From assembly GCF_003148475.1 (NCBI RefSeq), contig NZ_QGGG01000017.1, positions 37,230-101,229 on the forward strand: a DNA stretch of 64,000 nucleotides, read 5' to 3'. Shown piece after piece: positions 25,407-34,735 of the stretch. The translations under genes and the position numbers were made by a program. Position 1 is the first letter of the stretch, and every line of letters begins with the position of its first letter. The DNA is from Pseudaminobacter salicylatoxidans. GTDB lineage: Bacteria > Pseudomonadota > Alphaproteobacteria > Rhizobiales > Rhizobiaceae. The notes below the pieces were generated by a model that saw nothing but the letters and a program-made list of their open reading frames with translations, was not told where the DNA came from and made no database searches.

Positions 25407-26414
25407 TCACTCGGCCGCGACGCTTTTGGCGGCGACGGCATGGCCGTCCTTCTTGGCGCGATATTCCTTGTAAGCGGCGATCAGCATGTCCTCGTCGCGA
25501 TACTGCGGCACCCAGCCCAGCTCGCGCTCGCCCTTGGACACGTCGAGCACGCACTCCTCGTCCGCGATCAGATACTGCTCCGGATCCATGATCGGCATGT
25601 TCATCAGATCGAGCAGGTCGAGCGTGCGCTTGACCGCCCAGCCCGGCGTCGGCAGCAGGATCGACCTGGAGCCCGCATGTCTGACCAGATCGCCGAGCAG
25701 CTTGCGCACCGGCGGCGGATTGAGCGAGCCCAGATTGTAGGCCTCGTTCGGCACGCCCGCCTTCCAGCCCAGCCGGGCCGCTTCGGCGCAGTCGAACACC
25801 GAGATGAACTGATAGGGGTTGCGCCCCGAGCCGATCATCGGCACCGGCAGGTTCCAGTCGATCAGCTTGAACAGTTTTTCCAGAATGCCGAGGCGGCCGG
25901 GGCCGATGATGAGACGCGGACGGAACAGTGAAATGTTCATGCCGCGCTTGCGCCACTCGGCGGCAAGCTCCTCGGTCTTCAGCTTGGACAGGCCATATTC
26001 GCCCAGCGGCGCGACCGGATGGTCCTCCGTCATCGGCGTGGCCAGGGTGTGGCCATAGACCATGTCCGTGGTGAAATGGACGAGGTTCGGCGCACCGGCC
26101 TTGTCCATCGCCTTTATGATGTTCTCGGTGCCGTAATAGTTCACCGGGAAGAAGAAATCGTGACGCCTGGCGCGCACCTGGATAGGCGACAGCATCTTGG
26201 CCGACAGGTTGTAGACCATGTCGTCGGCCTTGAGATCGAGCGCGGCGATCGAGGCCGGGTCCGTCACGTCGCACTGGACGAACCGCACATTGCGATAGTG
26301 GGGCAAGTCGCCGCGCACGATGTCGGCGACGACCACCTCCTCGCCATCGGCCAGAAGTTTTGGTGCGAGATGACGACCGACAAAGCCGTCGCCGCCAAAA
26401 ATCACGTGTCTCAT
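25407..26414 (-). CDS. Extended SDR, NAD-dependent epimerase/dehydratase
   Basis: The protein has 335 residues. GGDGFVGRHL is the glycine-rich NAD motif at the N-terminus; the expected active-site YxxxK appears as YGLSK (about residue 140), with an upstream FTTDMVYG serine/threonine segment. It belongs to nucleotide-sugar epimerases/reductases. The start overlaps the stop of the flippase-like gene (ATGA), so it is in the same operon. In mycobacterial decaprenyl-phosphoribose epimerisation an SDR (DprE2) follows DprE1; this protein is an extended SDR rather than an obvious DprE2 orthologue. Confidence 0.88.
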   Translation of the reverse strand: MRHVIFGGDGFVGRHLAPKLLADGEEVVVADIVRGDLPHYRNVRFVQCDVTDPASIAALDLKADDMVYNLSAKMLSPIQVRARRHDFFFPVNYYGTENIIKAMDKAGAPNLVHFTTDMVYGHTLATPMTEDHPVAPLGEYGLSKLKTEELAAEWRKRGMNISLFRPRLIIGPGRLGILEKLFKLIDWNLPVPMIGSGRNPYQFISVFDCAEAARLGWKAGVPNEAYNLGSLNPPPVRKLLGDLVRHAGSRSILLPTPGWAVKRTLDLLDLMNMPIMDPEQYLIADEECVLDVSKGERELGWVPQYRDEDMLIAAYKEYRAKKDGHAVAAKSVAAE

Positions 26415-26839
26415 TGCGCAAGCTCACTGGTTTGTACAGGTTTCGAGGCCGCCTCGGCCGCGCCGTGGCCACGACCGCTTTGCGCGATCAGTACGGTGCC
26501 GACGCAGATGAAGGCGATGCCGGCGATACGCCAGGCGTTGATGTCCTCGCGAAAGATGAAATAGGCGAAGACCGCCACCGCCACATAGGCGAGGCTGAGG
26601 AACGGATAGGCGAAGCTGAGTTCGACCTTAGACAGCACGTAAAGATGCGATGCCATCGAGATGACGAAGGTGAGCAGCCCGGCAAAAACCCACGGGCTGA
26701 AGATGATCAGCAACAGCTTCAGCACCGGGTTGGCACCTTCGAAGGAGATCGGCGCGAGCGACATCATGCCTTGCTTCAGCATCAACTGCGCGGCCGCGTT
26801 GGTCATGACCGTAAAAAGTATGAAAGGAATGTATTTCAT
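26411..26839 (-). CDS. Small EamA/SMR-type membrane protein, ArnE/F-like flippase candidate
   Basis: The protein has 142 residues and four predicted TM helices (KYIPFILFTVMTNAAAQLMLKQG; FSPWVFAGLLTFVISMASHLYVL; LSFAYPFLSLAYVAVAVFAYFIF; WRIAGIAFICVGTVLIAQSG). It has the SMR/EamA half-size layout seen in ArnE/ArnF, which flip undecaprenyl-phospho-aminoarabinose. The start is at the ATG at 26839. Translational coupling to the SDR and proximity to DprE1-like and UbiA-like genes suggest flipping of a polyprenyl-linked pentose. Inference. Confidence 0.75.
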   Translation of the reverse strand: MKYIPFILFTVMTNAAAQLMLKQGMMSLAPISFEGANPVLKLLLIIFSPWVFAGLLTFVISMASHLYVLSKVELSFAYPFLSLAYVAVAVFAYFIFREDINAWRIAGIAFICVGTVLIAQSGRGHGAAEAASKPVQTSELAQ

Positions 26840-26949
26840 CTGTTCAACCACCCTTCAGGACCTTACGGCCCAAGCTGAAAACATTTCGTGAAACTTTCAC
26901 TTCAAGTTTAACGAATACCGCAAAAACAACCTGAGGCTGTTCCACGGCC

Positions 26950-28302
26950 TTATTCCGCCGCGCGTGCGCGGTCATGTCGCTCGACCGGCAGTTTCAGTGC
27001 GGTGCGCCGCCAGAAATCCGACAGGAAGGCCGGATCGCGCAGCGCCTCCAGTTCACGCCACTGCGGAAACGAGGCTTCGAAGACATCCGCGCTCATGCGC
27101 GCGTCCTTGTAGGGATTGACCGCCCCGCCAGCCTCGACGGTGATGGCATCGAGCCGATCGAGGAGCGCTCGTGTCCTCGCGCCGCGGTTCGGAAAATCCA
27201 GTGTCAGCGTGTAGCCCGGACGCGGAAAGGAAAGCAGGCCGGGCGAACGCTGCCCGCCAAAACGCTTCAACACGGTGAGGAAAGAACCCTGCCCCGCCGC
27301 GCGCGCGGCAGCCAGCAATGCAGGCACCGCCCGTCGCGCCGCTTCTTCCGGAACGACGATCTGGTGCTGGAAAAGCCCTTTCGGGCCATAGAGCCGGTTC
27401 CAGTTACGGACGCCGTCGAGCGGAAAGAAGAAGCTTTGGCAGGTCGCATCCTGGGGCCCGCTAGCCCGGCCCTTCTTCCAGCGGTAGGCGGCATTGAAAA
27501 GCTTCAGGAAAGGCCGGTTGAGCACATTGACCGGCGGCTGGAACGGAACCGCCAGTCGCGGACCGGCGGACGTTGCAGCGCGCGAGCCGGTCCCGGCATG
27601 GTTGCCCGTCATCAGCAGGCCGCGACCGCTTGCCCTGCCCCTTGCGAGTTGATCGATCCACGCAACCGCATATTCATTGGCGGTGTCGGCCGCTTCCGCA
27701 AGATCGAAGAATTCGGCCAGATCGCGAAACCGCGCCGCGTTCTCGGTCACGTCCGGCGACGGCACCTTCATCAGTGTGAACCGGGCAGACAGGACAATGC
27801 CGGTAAGGCCCATTCCGCCGATGGTGGCGGCAAACAGATGCGGGTTTTCGTTCGCCGAGCACTCGTGGATGCGGCCGTCGGAGCGCAGCAGCGAAAACGA
27901 CAGCACATGGCAACCGAAAGTGCCGCGCCGGTGATGGTTCTTGCCATGAACGTCGTTGGCGATGGCGCCGCCGAGCGTCACGAACTGCGTGCCGGGAACG
28001 ACCGGTGGGAAGAAACCATACGGCGCGACATGGGCGATGACGTCGGAAAGGAGGACACCGGCTTCGGCCTCCATCACGCCACTGCCAGGGTCGAACGCCA
28101 GAATGCGGTTCATGGTCCGCATGTCGATGACGCCGCCTGCCGTATTCTGGCATGTATCTCCATAGGAGCGGCCATTGCCATAGGCCAGAAGCGCGCCGTT
28201 TCCGGCCTTGCCCTGCTTCATCATAGCGATCGCATCGGCCGGCGCGATGGCGCGGCCGGTGGCTGGCACTGTCATGCCGAAGCTGCGGTAGACGGAACTC
28301 AT
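26950..28302 (-). CDS. DprE1-like FAD-binding oxidoreductase
   Basis: The protein has 450 residues. The vanillyl-alcohol-oxidase FAD fold is shown by LAYGNGRSYGDTCQN (about residue 40) and LGGAIANDVHGKNHHRRGTFG (about residue 110), the latter strikingly like the GKNHH segment of mycobacterial DprE1, which oxidises decaprenylphosphoryl ribose at C2'. The start overlaps the stop of the HAD-UbiA gene (ATGA). The pair strongly suggests synthesis of a polyprenylphosphoryl arabinose-type donor. The exact sugar is not proven. Confidence 0.82.
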   Translation of the reverse strand: MSSVYRSFGMTVPATGRAIAPADAIAMMKQGKAGNGALLAYGNGRSYGDTCQNTAGGVIDMRTMNRILAFDPGSGVMEAEAGVLLSDVIAHVAPYGFFPPVVPGTQFVTLGGAIANDVHGKNHHRRGTFGCHVLSFSLLRSDGRIHECSANENPHLFAATIGGMGLTGIVLSARFTLMKVPSPDVTENAARFRDLAEFFDLAEAADTANEYAVAWIDQLARGRASGRGLLMTGNHAGTGSRAATSAGPRLAVPFQPPVNVLNRPFLKLFNAAYRWKKGRASGPQDATCQSFFFPLDGVRNWNRLYGPKGLFQHQIVVPEEAARRAVPALLAAARAAGQGSFLTVLKRFGGQRSPGLLSFPRPGYTLTLDFPNRGARTRALLDRLDAITVEAGGAVNPYKDARMSADVFEASFPQWRELEALRDPAFLSDFWRRTALKLPVERHDRARAAE

Positions 28303-29738
28303 GCCATAACCCCGGCAAGCACGAGCATGACCGCACCGACAGCGACCACGAGTTGGCTACGCCAGTCGCGGATGATGAAGACGACCGGATCGTCGTGCAG
28401 TTCGTCGCGGCGCGCGAGTATCCACACGCGCATGGTGAGGTAGAGCACGATCGGCGCGAGCGGCCAGACCATCCATGGCATCGGATAGAGCTCGCGCACC
28501 GCCGCGCTGTCGATATAGAGCGCCAGCACCAGTGCCGAGCTGAAGGCCGAGGCCATTCCCGCTTGGGCGATGACCTCCTGATCTTCCGTGCGATAGCCGC
28601 GTCCGGCGATGCGCTCGCCCGGCTCCAGTCCCGAGGTGCGCAGTTCGACATAGCGCTTCACCAGCGCCAGCGACAGGAAGAAGAAGATCGAGAAGGCAAG
28701 CAGCCAGAAGGACACGTCCACCTCCGTGGCCGCGGCGCCGGCAAGAATGCGTATCGTATAAAGACCGGCCAGCGTCAGCACATCGACCAGCAGCATGCGC
28801 TTGACCACCAGCGAATAGGCCGTGGTGATGATGAGATAGACCACCAGAACCGCCGCGAACGCCACCGGCAGAAAGCAGGCGGCAATGATGCTGACGGCAA
28901 GCAAAACGGTCATCGCGCCAAGGCCGAAGGGGATGGACAGCATGCCACTGGCAAAGGGCCGATTGCGCTTGCTCTGATGGCGCCTGTCGAGCGCGAGGTC
29001 GAAAAAGTCGTTGAGAATGTAGATCGCCGAGGCGGCGGCGCTGAAGGAAACGAAGGCCAGCAGGCATTCCAGCAGCATCCGTTCATCCAGATACTGGTGC
29101 GCCAGCACCATGGGCACCGCAATCAGCGAATTCTTCAGCCATTGATGCGCGCGCAGCATTTTCAGGATCACACGCAGGTCCGCTTTCGGATGCTCCATCA
29201 GTTCGCAGCCATGCTCGGCCTGCCAGCGGGCGGCGTGACGGTCTGGCGCGACGACCAGCGTGGTGCGGGCCGCCTCGAAGACGGCCAGATCGTGACGGCT
29301 GTTGCCGGCATAGTCGAAGCCGCCATCGCCATACGCCGCGACAAGCGCGGCGCGCTTGCGCGCGGACGTCATGTTCTCCAGCCCGTCGGTTGCCATTACC
29401 GCGTCGAACAGGCCCAGATACGCCGCGACGGCATCGGCGAATTTGCGTGGCGAACCGGTGGCAAGCACGACGCTGCGCCCGTTCTCACGCTCACGACGCA
29501 GGCGCTGCAGCAGCTCTTCGCGATAGGCAAGCGCGGCGGGATCGATGTCGACATGCGCGGCGATTGCCTGCTTCAGACGCGCAGGCCCTTTCAGGAGCCA
29601 CACCGGAACCATGAAAAGGAACAGCGGGTTCTTGCGCAGAAGCAGGAACAACCCTTCCCATAACAGATCACCCGCAATGAGCGTGCCGTCCAGATCGACG
29701 GCAAGCGGTATCGCTTTATTCTGCGAGCGTATATCCAT
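28299..29738 (-). CDS. HAD phosphatase-UbiA prenyltransferase fusion (decaprenyl-phosphate phosphoribosyltransferase-like)
   Basis: The protein has 479 residues. Residues 1-185 are a HAD-like phosphatase (VDLDGTLIAGD with the catalytic Asp, later FDYAGNSRHDLAVF). Residues about 195-479 are a polytopic UbiA domain with YILNDFFDLALDRRHQSKRNRPFASG, the N/DxxxD metal-diphosphate motif. UbiA proteins of this branch (as Rv3806c) put 5-phosphoribosyl on decaprenyl phosphate, and the following phosphatase step is here fused in the same chain. Translationally coupled to the DprE1-like gene. The combined activity is inferred from domains. Confidence 0.85.
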   Translation of the reverse strand: MDIRSQNKAIPLAVDLDGTLIAGDLLWEGLFLLLRKNPLFLFMVPVWLLKGPARLKQAIAAHVDIDPAALAYREELLQRLRRERENGRSVVLATGSPRKFADAVAAYLGLFDAVMATDGLENMTSARKRAALVAAYGDGGFDYAGNSRHDLAVFEAARTTLVVAPDRHAARWQAEHGCELMEHPKADLRVILKMLRAHQWLKNSLIAVPMVLAHQYLDERMLLECLLAFVSFSAAASAIYILNDFFDLALDRRHQSKRNRPFASGMLSIPFGLGAMTVLLAVSIIAACFLPVAFAAVLVVYLIITTAYSLVVKRMLLVDVLTLAGLYTIRILAGAAATEVDVSFWLLAFSIFFFLSLALVKRYVELRTSGLEPGERIAGRGYRTEDQEVIAQAGMASAFSSALVLALYIDSAAVRELYPMPWMVWPLAPIVLYLTMRVWILARRDELHDDPVVFIIRDWRSQLVVAVGAVMLVLAGVMA

Positions 29739-29864
29739 GGTAATTCGTCAGCCCAACCCTGATAGGGTCGTGGTATAAAGCGGCGAACACTATGGAAGGT
29801 TAAGCTGTGTTGCCATGCCGGCGGTTTTGGCCGGCATCGTTAAGAGGCGACTACCGGAAATGGT

Positions 29865-29890
29865 AAAGGGCCGGATACCACCGGCCCTTT
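29865..29890 (-). terminator. Hairpin terminator candidate after the 87-residue secreted protein gene
   Basis: AAAGGGCCGG (29865-29874) and CCGGCCCTTT (29881-29890) form a perfect 10-bp stem with a 6-base loop, about 60 bp past the stop at 29953. On the minus strand it is followed by ACCATTTCC, a weak U-tract. Confidence 0.6.
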
Positions 29891-29952
29891 CGGAATAAAA
29901 CATGAGCCCGAACCAAAGCTTCGTCTCACTGAAAAGCGCCTAGCTGTGTGCA

Positions 29953-30216
29953 CTACCTGACGCGGCCGACTCCGCCCGAGATTTCCACATCCTCGCTTCC
30001 GGTCAGCGCCACGCGGTCGCCGTTCGGCATGGTGACGAAGCATCCGGACGAGCAGAACTCAACGGTTTCGCCGGGCGCCAGCGTCAGCTCCGAGCGACTG
30101 CCGCCCTCGGTGACGATCAGCATGCGCGGCTCGCTATCCTTGTTGACCGCACTCGCCGCCAGCACGGCGCCACTTGCGCCCAGAAACGCGAGGCCCGCGA
30201 GAATAAGTGTCTTCAT
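29953..30216 (-). CDS. Small secreted protein of unknown function
   Basis: The protein has 87 residues from the ATG at 30216. A signal peptide (TLILAGLAFLGASGAVLAAS) precedes a short mature domain with a beta-rich pattern and a CSSGC pair (about residue 56) that could form a disulfide. It lies alone between the UbiA-fusion gene and the mechanosensitive channel gene. I do not recognise a family. Confidence 0.7.
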   Translation of the reverse strand: MKTLILAGLAFLGASGAVLAASAVNKDSEPRMLIVTEGGSRSELTLAPGETVEFCSSGCFVTMPNGDRVALTGSEDVEISGGVGRVR

Positions 30217-30358
30217 CACAATATCGGTGCCTTAACCGCCTCTGTTGCGTCCGCAGGCGTTCCCGCCTTTTGCACGCACCTTATAGATATTCCAAGCTGA
30301 ACGGCAACTGAATGACATGTTCATGCCACAATGCGAAAAATGCGCGGCTTTGCGCAAA

Positions 30359-32929
30359 TCATGCCGGATCGGGTTTCCTGCGCCGCTTGGGTGCGGGCTG
30401 CGCCGCAGCCTCGGCGCGCGCGCGCAAGCGCTCGTGGTGTTCCGCCTCTGCCTTCTCGTCATCCAGCGGCCAACTGGGTGGCACCGCGGACTTCAGATTG
30501 AGCTCCCGACGCGGATATGGAATTTCGATGCCTTCCTTCCGGAAGGCCTCCAGAATCGCGAAACGGATGTCGTTCTGCACGGATAGCCCGTTGTTGATGT
30601 CAGCCAGAAACAGCCGAACCTCGAAATTCAACGAGGACTCGGCGAAAGCCGAGAACCATACGAACGGCTCCGGATTTCTCAGCACCAGCGGATGACCGCG
30701 TGCAATCTCGAGCAGGATTTCGTGTACGCGCTTGGCGTCAGAGCCGTAAGCCACGTGGATCGGTATTTCGACGCGCCCGAGCTTGTTGCGATGCGTCCAG
30801 TTACCGACGGCGGCGTTGATCAGATCCGAATTGGGCAGGATGACCGTCTGGCGCTGGAAGGTCTCGATCTCGGTGGCGCGGACACTGATCTTCTTTACCG
30901 TCCCGGAAACGGCGCCGGCCACCACCCAGTCACCCGCCTTGAAAGGGCGTTCCGCAAGCAGGATGAGGCCGGAGACGAAATTCGACACCACGTTCTGCAA
31001 ACCGAAACCGATACCGAGCGAAAGACCGCCGGCGACGAGTGCGAGACTGGAAAGGTTTATGCCCGCCGCGGAAATGCCGATCAGCGCGGCGAGCGCAATG
31101 CCGGCATAGCCGACGACGGTTCGGATGGAATTGCGCACGCCGGCATCGACCTTGCCGCGCGCCATCACCGAGCCGTCGAGCCAACCCTGGAACCAGCGAG
31201 TGATGAAATATCCGACGACGAAGACGATCAGGCCGGTGATGATCGCAAATGGCGCAAACGAGAACGTGCCGACCTGGAATCCCGTCGCCAGCTTGCTGAG
31301 CCAACCGGCGAGATCGCCCGGCTGGAACCCCCATTGGAACAGGATGAATGGCAGGAAGACGATGATGACCAGCACATAGATGAGAATGCTTGCCCCCAGC
31401 CCGAGCTGGTCGAGCGAGGTCTCGTCCAGATTGTAGCGACGGGCCAGCCAGCGTCCGACTGCGGTTTGCGCGAAGGTGCCTTCCTCGGCAACCGCGCGAG
31501 CCGACAGGAAGCCGATATAGGCGGTGGCCAGCAAGGCTCCCGTAACAACCACCTGCTTCGAAACGAATTGCGCAAGGCTGACATAGCCGAGCAGCGCCGA
31601 AACGATGGTGATGCCACCTATCACATAGAGCAGGTAGCGTATCGCTGCCGGCCACGGCCTGTGCCTTCCGTCTTCCCCTGCAAGCGGGCGCACCAAACCG
31701 ATCAGCAGCAGCAGAATGCCGACCGTCAACGAGGCCAGCAGGCTCTTCACGATGGTGATTGAAAGCGGCGAGCCAAGTGTTTCGCTGACAACGCCCATGA
31801 AGGAGTCGAGGCCGACCACGGCGGCCGTCGCCGTCAACAGCCAGACCAGCAGGCGCGCCGCGCGGGTCTGGATCGGGATCAGCCGCCAGTTGGGCGTTTT
31901 CGGCGCGAGCGCGGCGTTGCTCAGCCTGTTGATGAAGAAGGCCACGAAAACGATCGTGAATATACCGTTGATCAACAGGCCGATGTCGCCGCGCAGGACG
32001 TTGAAATAGGTGTAGAGCCCCAGCGTACCGGCAAGAAACACGCCCATGGCCAGCGTGGGCAGCAGGGTGGACCAGAAAGACACTGACAAGCGACTGAGAT
32101 AGGATGGTTCCTCAATTCCGGGATCGGGTGTCAGAAGCCGTCCGAAAATGCGCCTGCCGCCGAACTGCAGAGCCGCCGCCGCCAGCAATGCGAAGAAGGT
32201 GGCAAGCAGCACCGCCCGGAACTTGAACTGGACCACAAAACGCATCCAGGACGAGAACGCATAGTAAAGACGCCCCCATTCCGACCGCACGGTCGTACCG
32301 ACTTCGCCGTTGAACGCCTCGCTGATCTGGTAGCGTTTGGTGAGCATGCTGGTGAACAGGTCGCGCCGCAGCGACGAGATCTTGTTCAGCAGCCCGTTCA
32401 CGCGGACCGAGAGATCCTCGGCCTTGCCGAGCACGACATTTATCTCGGCCTTCTCGTTGGTCAGCGCGCGGCGTTCGTTGGACACCAGCTCCGGCTCGGG
32501 CGGCTGCCCCTCTACGGGCGGCGGACCAAGTTGGGTTATGCGCGAATTGATCTCGCCGAGACGGGGGCGGAAGGCCACGCCATTGCTCAGCAAGGCCTTG
32601 TCGATCGCTTCAAGCTGGCTGCGGATTTCGACAAGACCGACATCATCGACGGTATCGGCATCCATCTTCGCTTCGATGCCATCGACCTGCTTGGCGAGCG
32701 CGTCGATCTTCTCGCGCTGTTCCGCCACAAGTGAACTGGACGGCGTGACTGCCGGCGGCTCGGCCTCACGGGCAGCGGGCGCGGCAGAAGGTGCAGGCTG
32801 TGCGGTTGCGGCCGGAGCGTTTTCCTGCGCGTGAGCGGCAGGAGCCGACCCTGCAACAAGAGCGGCCAGAAGACATATTGCTGCAAGATCACGCAATGCT
32901 TCGGATATTGAACGGCGCTTCTGAATCAA
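30359..32929 (-). CDS. Large mechanosensitive channel with DUF3772 domain (MscS superfamily)
   Basis: The protein has about 856 residues. After a signal peptide (AAICLLAALVAGSAPAAHAQ) comes a periplasmic coiled region matching DUF3772 (about 45-190), then about 11 TM helices, and near the C-terminus the MscS pore and beta domain (LSLALVAGGLSLGIGFGLQNVVSNFVSGLILLAERPFKAGDWV). It protects against osmotic downshift. TTG at 32929 places the signal peptide correctly; ATG 33037 or 33181 would add a non-signal-like extension, so the start is uncertain. It is divergent from soxB, whose promoter must lie in the 33000-33105 region. Confidence 0.85.
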   Translation of the reverse strand: MIQKRRSISEALRDLAAICLLAALVAGSAPAAHAQENAPAATAQPAPSAAPAAREAEPPAVTPSSSLVAEQREKIDALAKQVDGIEAKMDADTVDDVGLVEIRSQLEAIDKALLSNGVAFRPRLGEINSRITQLGPPPVEGQPPEPELVSNERRALTNEKAEINVVLGKAEDLSVRVNGLLNKISSLRRDLFTSMLTKRYQISEAFNGEVGTTVRSEWGRLYYAFSSWMRFVVQFKFRAVLLATFFALLAAAALQFGGRRIFGRLLTPDPGIEEPSYLSRLSVSFWSTLLPTLAMGVFLAGTLGLYTYFNVLRGDIGLLINGIFTIVFVAFFINRLSNAALAPKTPNWRLIPIQTRAARLLVWLLTATAAVVGLDSFMGVVSETLGSPLSITIVKSLLASLTVGILLLLIGLVRPLAGEDGRHRPWPAAIRYLLYVIGGITIVSALLGYVSLAQFVSKQVVVTGALLATAYIGFLSARAVAEEGTFAQTAVGRWLARRYNLDETSLDQLGLGASILIYVLVIIVFLPFILFQWGFQPGDLAGWLSKLATGFQVGTFSFAPFAIITGLIVFVVGYFITRWFQGWLDGSVMARGKVDAGVRNSIRTVVGYAGIALAALIGISAAGINLSSLALVAGGLSLGIGFGLQNVVSNFVSGLILLAERPFKAGDWVVAGAVSGTVKKISVRATEIETFQRQTVILPNSDLINAAVGNWTHRNKLGRVEIPIHVAYGSDAKRVHEILLEIARGHPLVLRNPEPFVWFSAFAESSLNFEVRLFLADINNGLSVQNDIRFAILEAFRKEGIEIPYPRRELNLKSAVPPSWPLDDEKAEAEHHERLRARAEAAAQPAPKRRRKPDPA

Positions 32930-33104
32930 CGGATCACAACCGGCTTCTGAACTGCCGTCAGTGATAAAGACGGCGGGACAACGGGGCAAGCCGCTTGATC
33001 GCTGTCGAAGTCGGCCATACGAAAGGTAATGGCGCATTCTTCGCGCTGGCCCGCTTGCCTGCACGATAGGGTGCGCCATCACCTGAACCGGATGGCATGG
33101 AATA

Positions 33105-34364
33105 ATGGCAGAATATTCGGTCTTCTCGCTCCTGAGGAATGCTTTCTCGGGAAGTCCCGACTGGAAACCGGCCTGGCGCAAGCCGGACCCGAAACCATCC
33201 TACGACGTGATCGTGATCGGGGGCGGCGGACACGGGCTTTCGACCGCCTATTATCTCGCCAAGGAACACGGCATCACCAATGTCGCGGTGCTGGAGAAAG
33301 GCTATCTGGGTTCCGGTAATGTCGGGCGCAACACCACCGCCGTGCGTTCCAACTATCTGCTGCCCGAGAACATCCGCTTCTATGAGCATTCGATGAAGCT
33401 ATGGGAGAACCTCTCCCACGACCTCAACTACAATGTCATGTTCTCGCAGCGCGGTGTGCTCAACCTTGCGCATACCCCCGCCCAGCTCGACGACCTCGCC
33501 CGCCGCGGCAACGCCATCGTCCATTCCGGCGCCGATTCCGTACTGATGGCCCCGGCCGAGATAAAACGGCTGATGCCCGGCATCGACATCTCGGGTACGG
33601 CGCGTTTCCCGATCACCGGCGGACTGATGCAGTGGCGCGCGGGCACCGCCCGGCACGATGCGGTGGCATGGGGCTATGCGCGCGGCGCGGACCGGCGCGG
33701 CGTGGACATTCTGGAGAATTGCGAAGTCACCGGCTTCATCAGGGACGGCGACCGTGTCGTCGGCGTCACCACCACGCGCGGCGAAATCCGCGCGAAGAAA
33801 GTGGCTGTGGCCGTTGCCGGTTCGACCGGGCATGTGATGAACCTGGCCGGTATCGACAGGATGCCTATCGAAAGCCATGTGCTTCAGGCTTTCGTGTCGG
33901 AATCGCTAAAACCCTTCCTCGACACCGTCGTCACTTTCGGGATGGGCCATTTCTATGTCTCCCAATCCGACAAGGGCGGCCTCGTCTATGGCGGCGACCT
34001 CGACGGCTACAACAGCTACGCCCAGCGCGGCAACCTGCCCATCGTGGAGGAAGTGAACAGCGAAATGCTGGCGCTTTTCCCGAGCCTCGCCCGCGTGCGC
34101 GTGCTGCGCTCGTGGGGCGGCGTCTGCGACATGTCGATGGACGGCTCGCCGATCATCACGACCGGCCCCCTGCCCGGCATGTATCTCAACTGCGGCTGGT
34201 GCTACGGCGGCTTCAAGGCAACGCCCGCTTCCGGCTGGTGCTTTGCCCACACCATCGCCAGGGACGAGCCGCACGAACTCAACGCACCCTTCACGCTCGA
34301 CCGCTTCCACCGCGGCATTCTCATCGACGACAAGGGCGTGGGCTCGACCCCTCGCCTGCATTAG
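33105..34364 (+). CDS. soxB: Sarcosine oxidase beta subunit
   Basis: The protein has 419 residues. After about 30 residues comes the FAD motif VIVIGGGGHGLSTAYYLAKEHG, then GRNTTAVRSNYLL and the C-terminal GWCYGGFKATPASGWCFAHTIA. This matches SoxB of the heterotetrameric enzyme, which carries the covalent flavin and oxidises sarcosine to glycine with O2 and THF. It is the first gene of soxBDAG. The window contains several enzymes that generate sarcosine, so it is likely the terminal step. Confidence 0.95.
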   Translation: MAEYSVFSLLRNAFSGSPDWKPAWRKPDPKPSYDVIVIGGGGHGLSTAYYLAKEHGITNVAVLEKGYLGSGNVGRNTTAVRSNYLLPENIRFYEHSMKLWENLSHDLNYNVMFSQRGVLNLAHTPAQLDDLARRGNAIVHSGADSVLMAPAEIKRLMPGIDISGTARFPITGGLMQWRAGTARHDAVAWGYARGADRRGVDILENCEVTGFIRDGDRVVGVTTTRGEIRAKKVAVAVAGSTGHVMNLAGIDRMPIESHVLQAFVSESLKPFLDTVVTFGMGHFYVSQSDKGGLVYGGDLDGYNSYAQRGNLPIVEEVNSEMLALFPSLARVRVLRSWGGVCDMSMDGSPIITTGPLPGMYLNCGWCYGGFKATPASGWCFAHTIARDEPHELNAPFTLDRFHRGILIDDKGVGSTPRLH

Positions 34365-34432
34365 CGATCCGGAGTCCGCTTCATGCCTGCGCTCTATGCT
34401 GCCCCCCTCCATATTTCGCGCGAGTACCGCTC

Positions 34433-34735
34433 ATGCTGATTACCTGCCCCTATTGCGGCCCGCGCGACGTCTCCGAATACACCTATCAGGGCGACGGAAA
34501 CCGCACGCGTCCCGATCCTGCCTCCACCGACCAGGAGGCATGGAACGCCTATATCTATGACCGGCTGAACCCGCGCGGCGAGCATCATGAAATCTGGCAG
34601 CACTCCGGTGGCTGCCGCGCGCATCTCAAGGTCACGCGCAACACGCTGACTCATACGATCTCCAGCGTCGGCTTCGCGCGCGACGCCGGACACCGCAAAT
34701 CGGACGGCCACCGCAAGACGGGAGCCCAGGCATGA
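34433..34735 (+). CDS. soxD: Sarcosine oxidase delta subunit
   Basis: The protein has 100 residues: MLITCPYCGPRDVSEYTYQG, then NPRGEHHEIWQHSGGCR. The two N-terminal cysteines with the His/Cys of HHEIWQHSGGC form the zinc site typical of SoxD. The stop overlaps the soxA start (ATGA at 34732-34735). It follows soxB by 68 bp. Confidence 0.93.
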   Translation: MLITCPYCGPRDVSEYTYQGDGNRTRPDPASTDQEAWNAYIYDRLNPRGEHHEIWQHSGGCRAHLKVTRNTLTHTISSVGFARDAGHRKSDGHRKTGAQA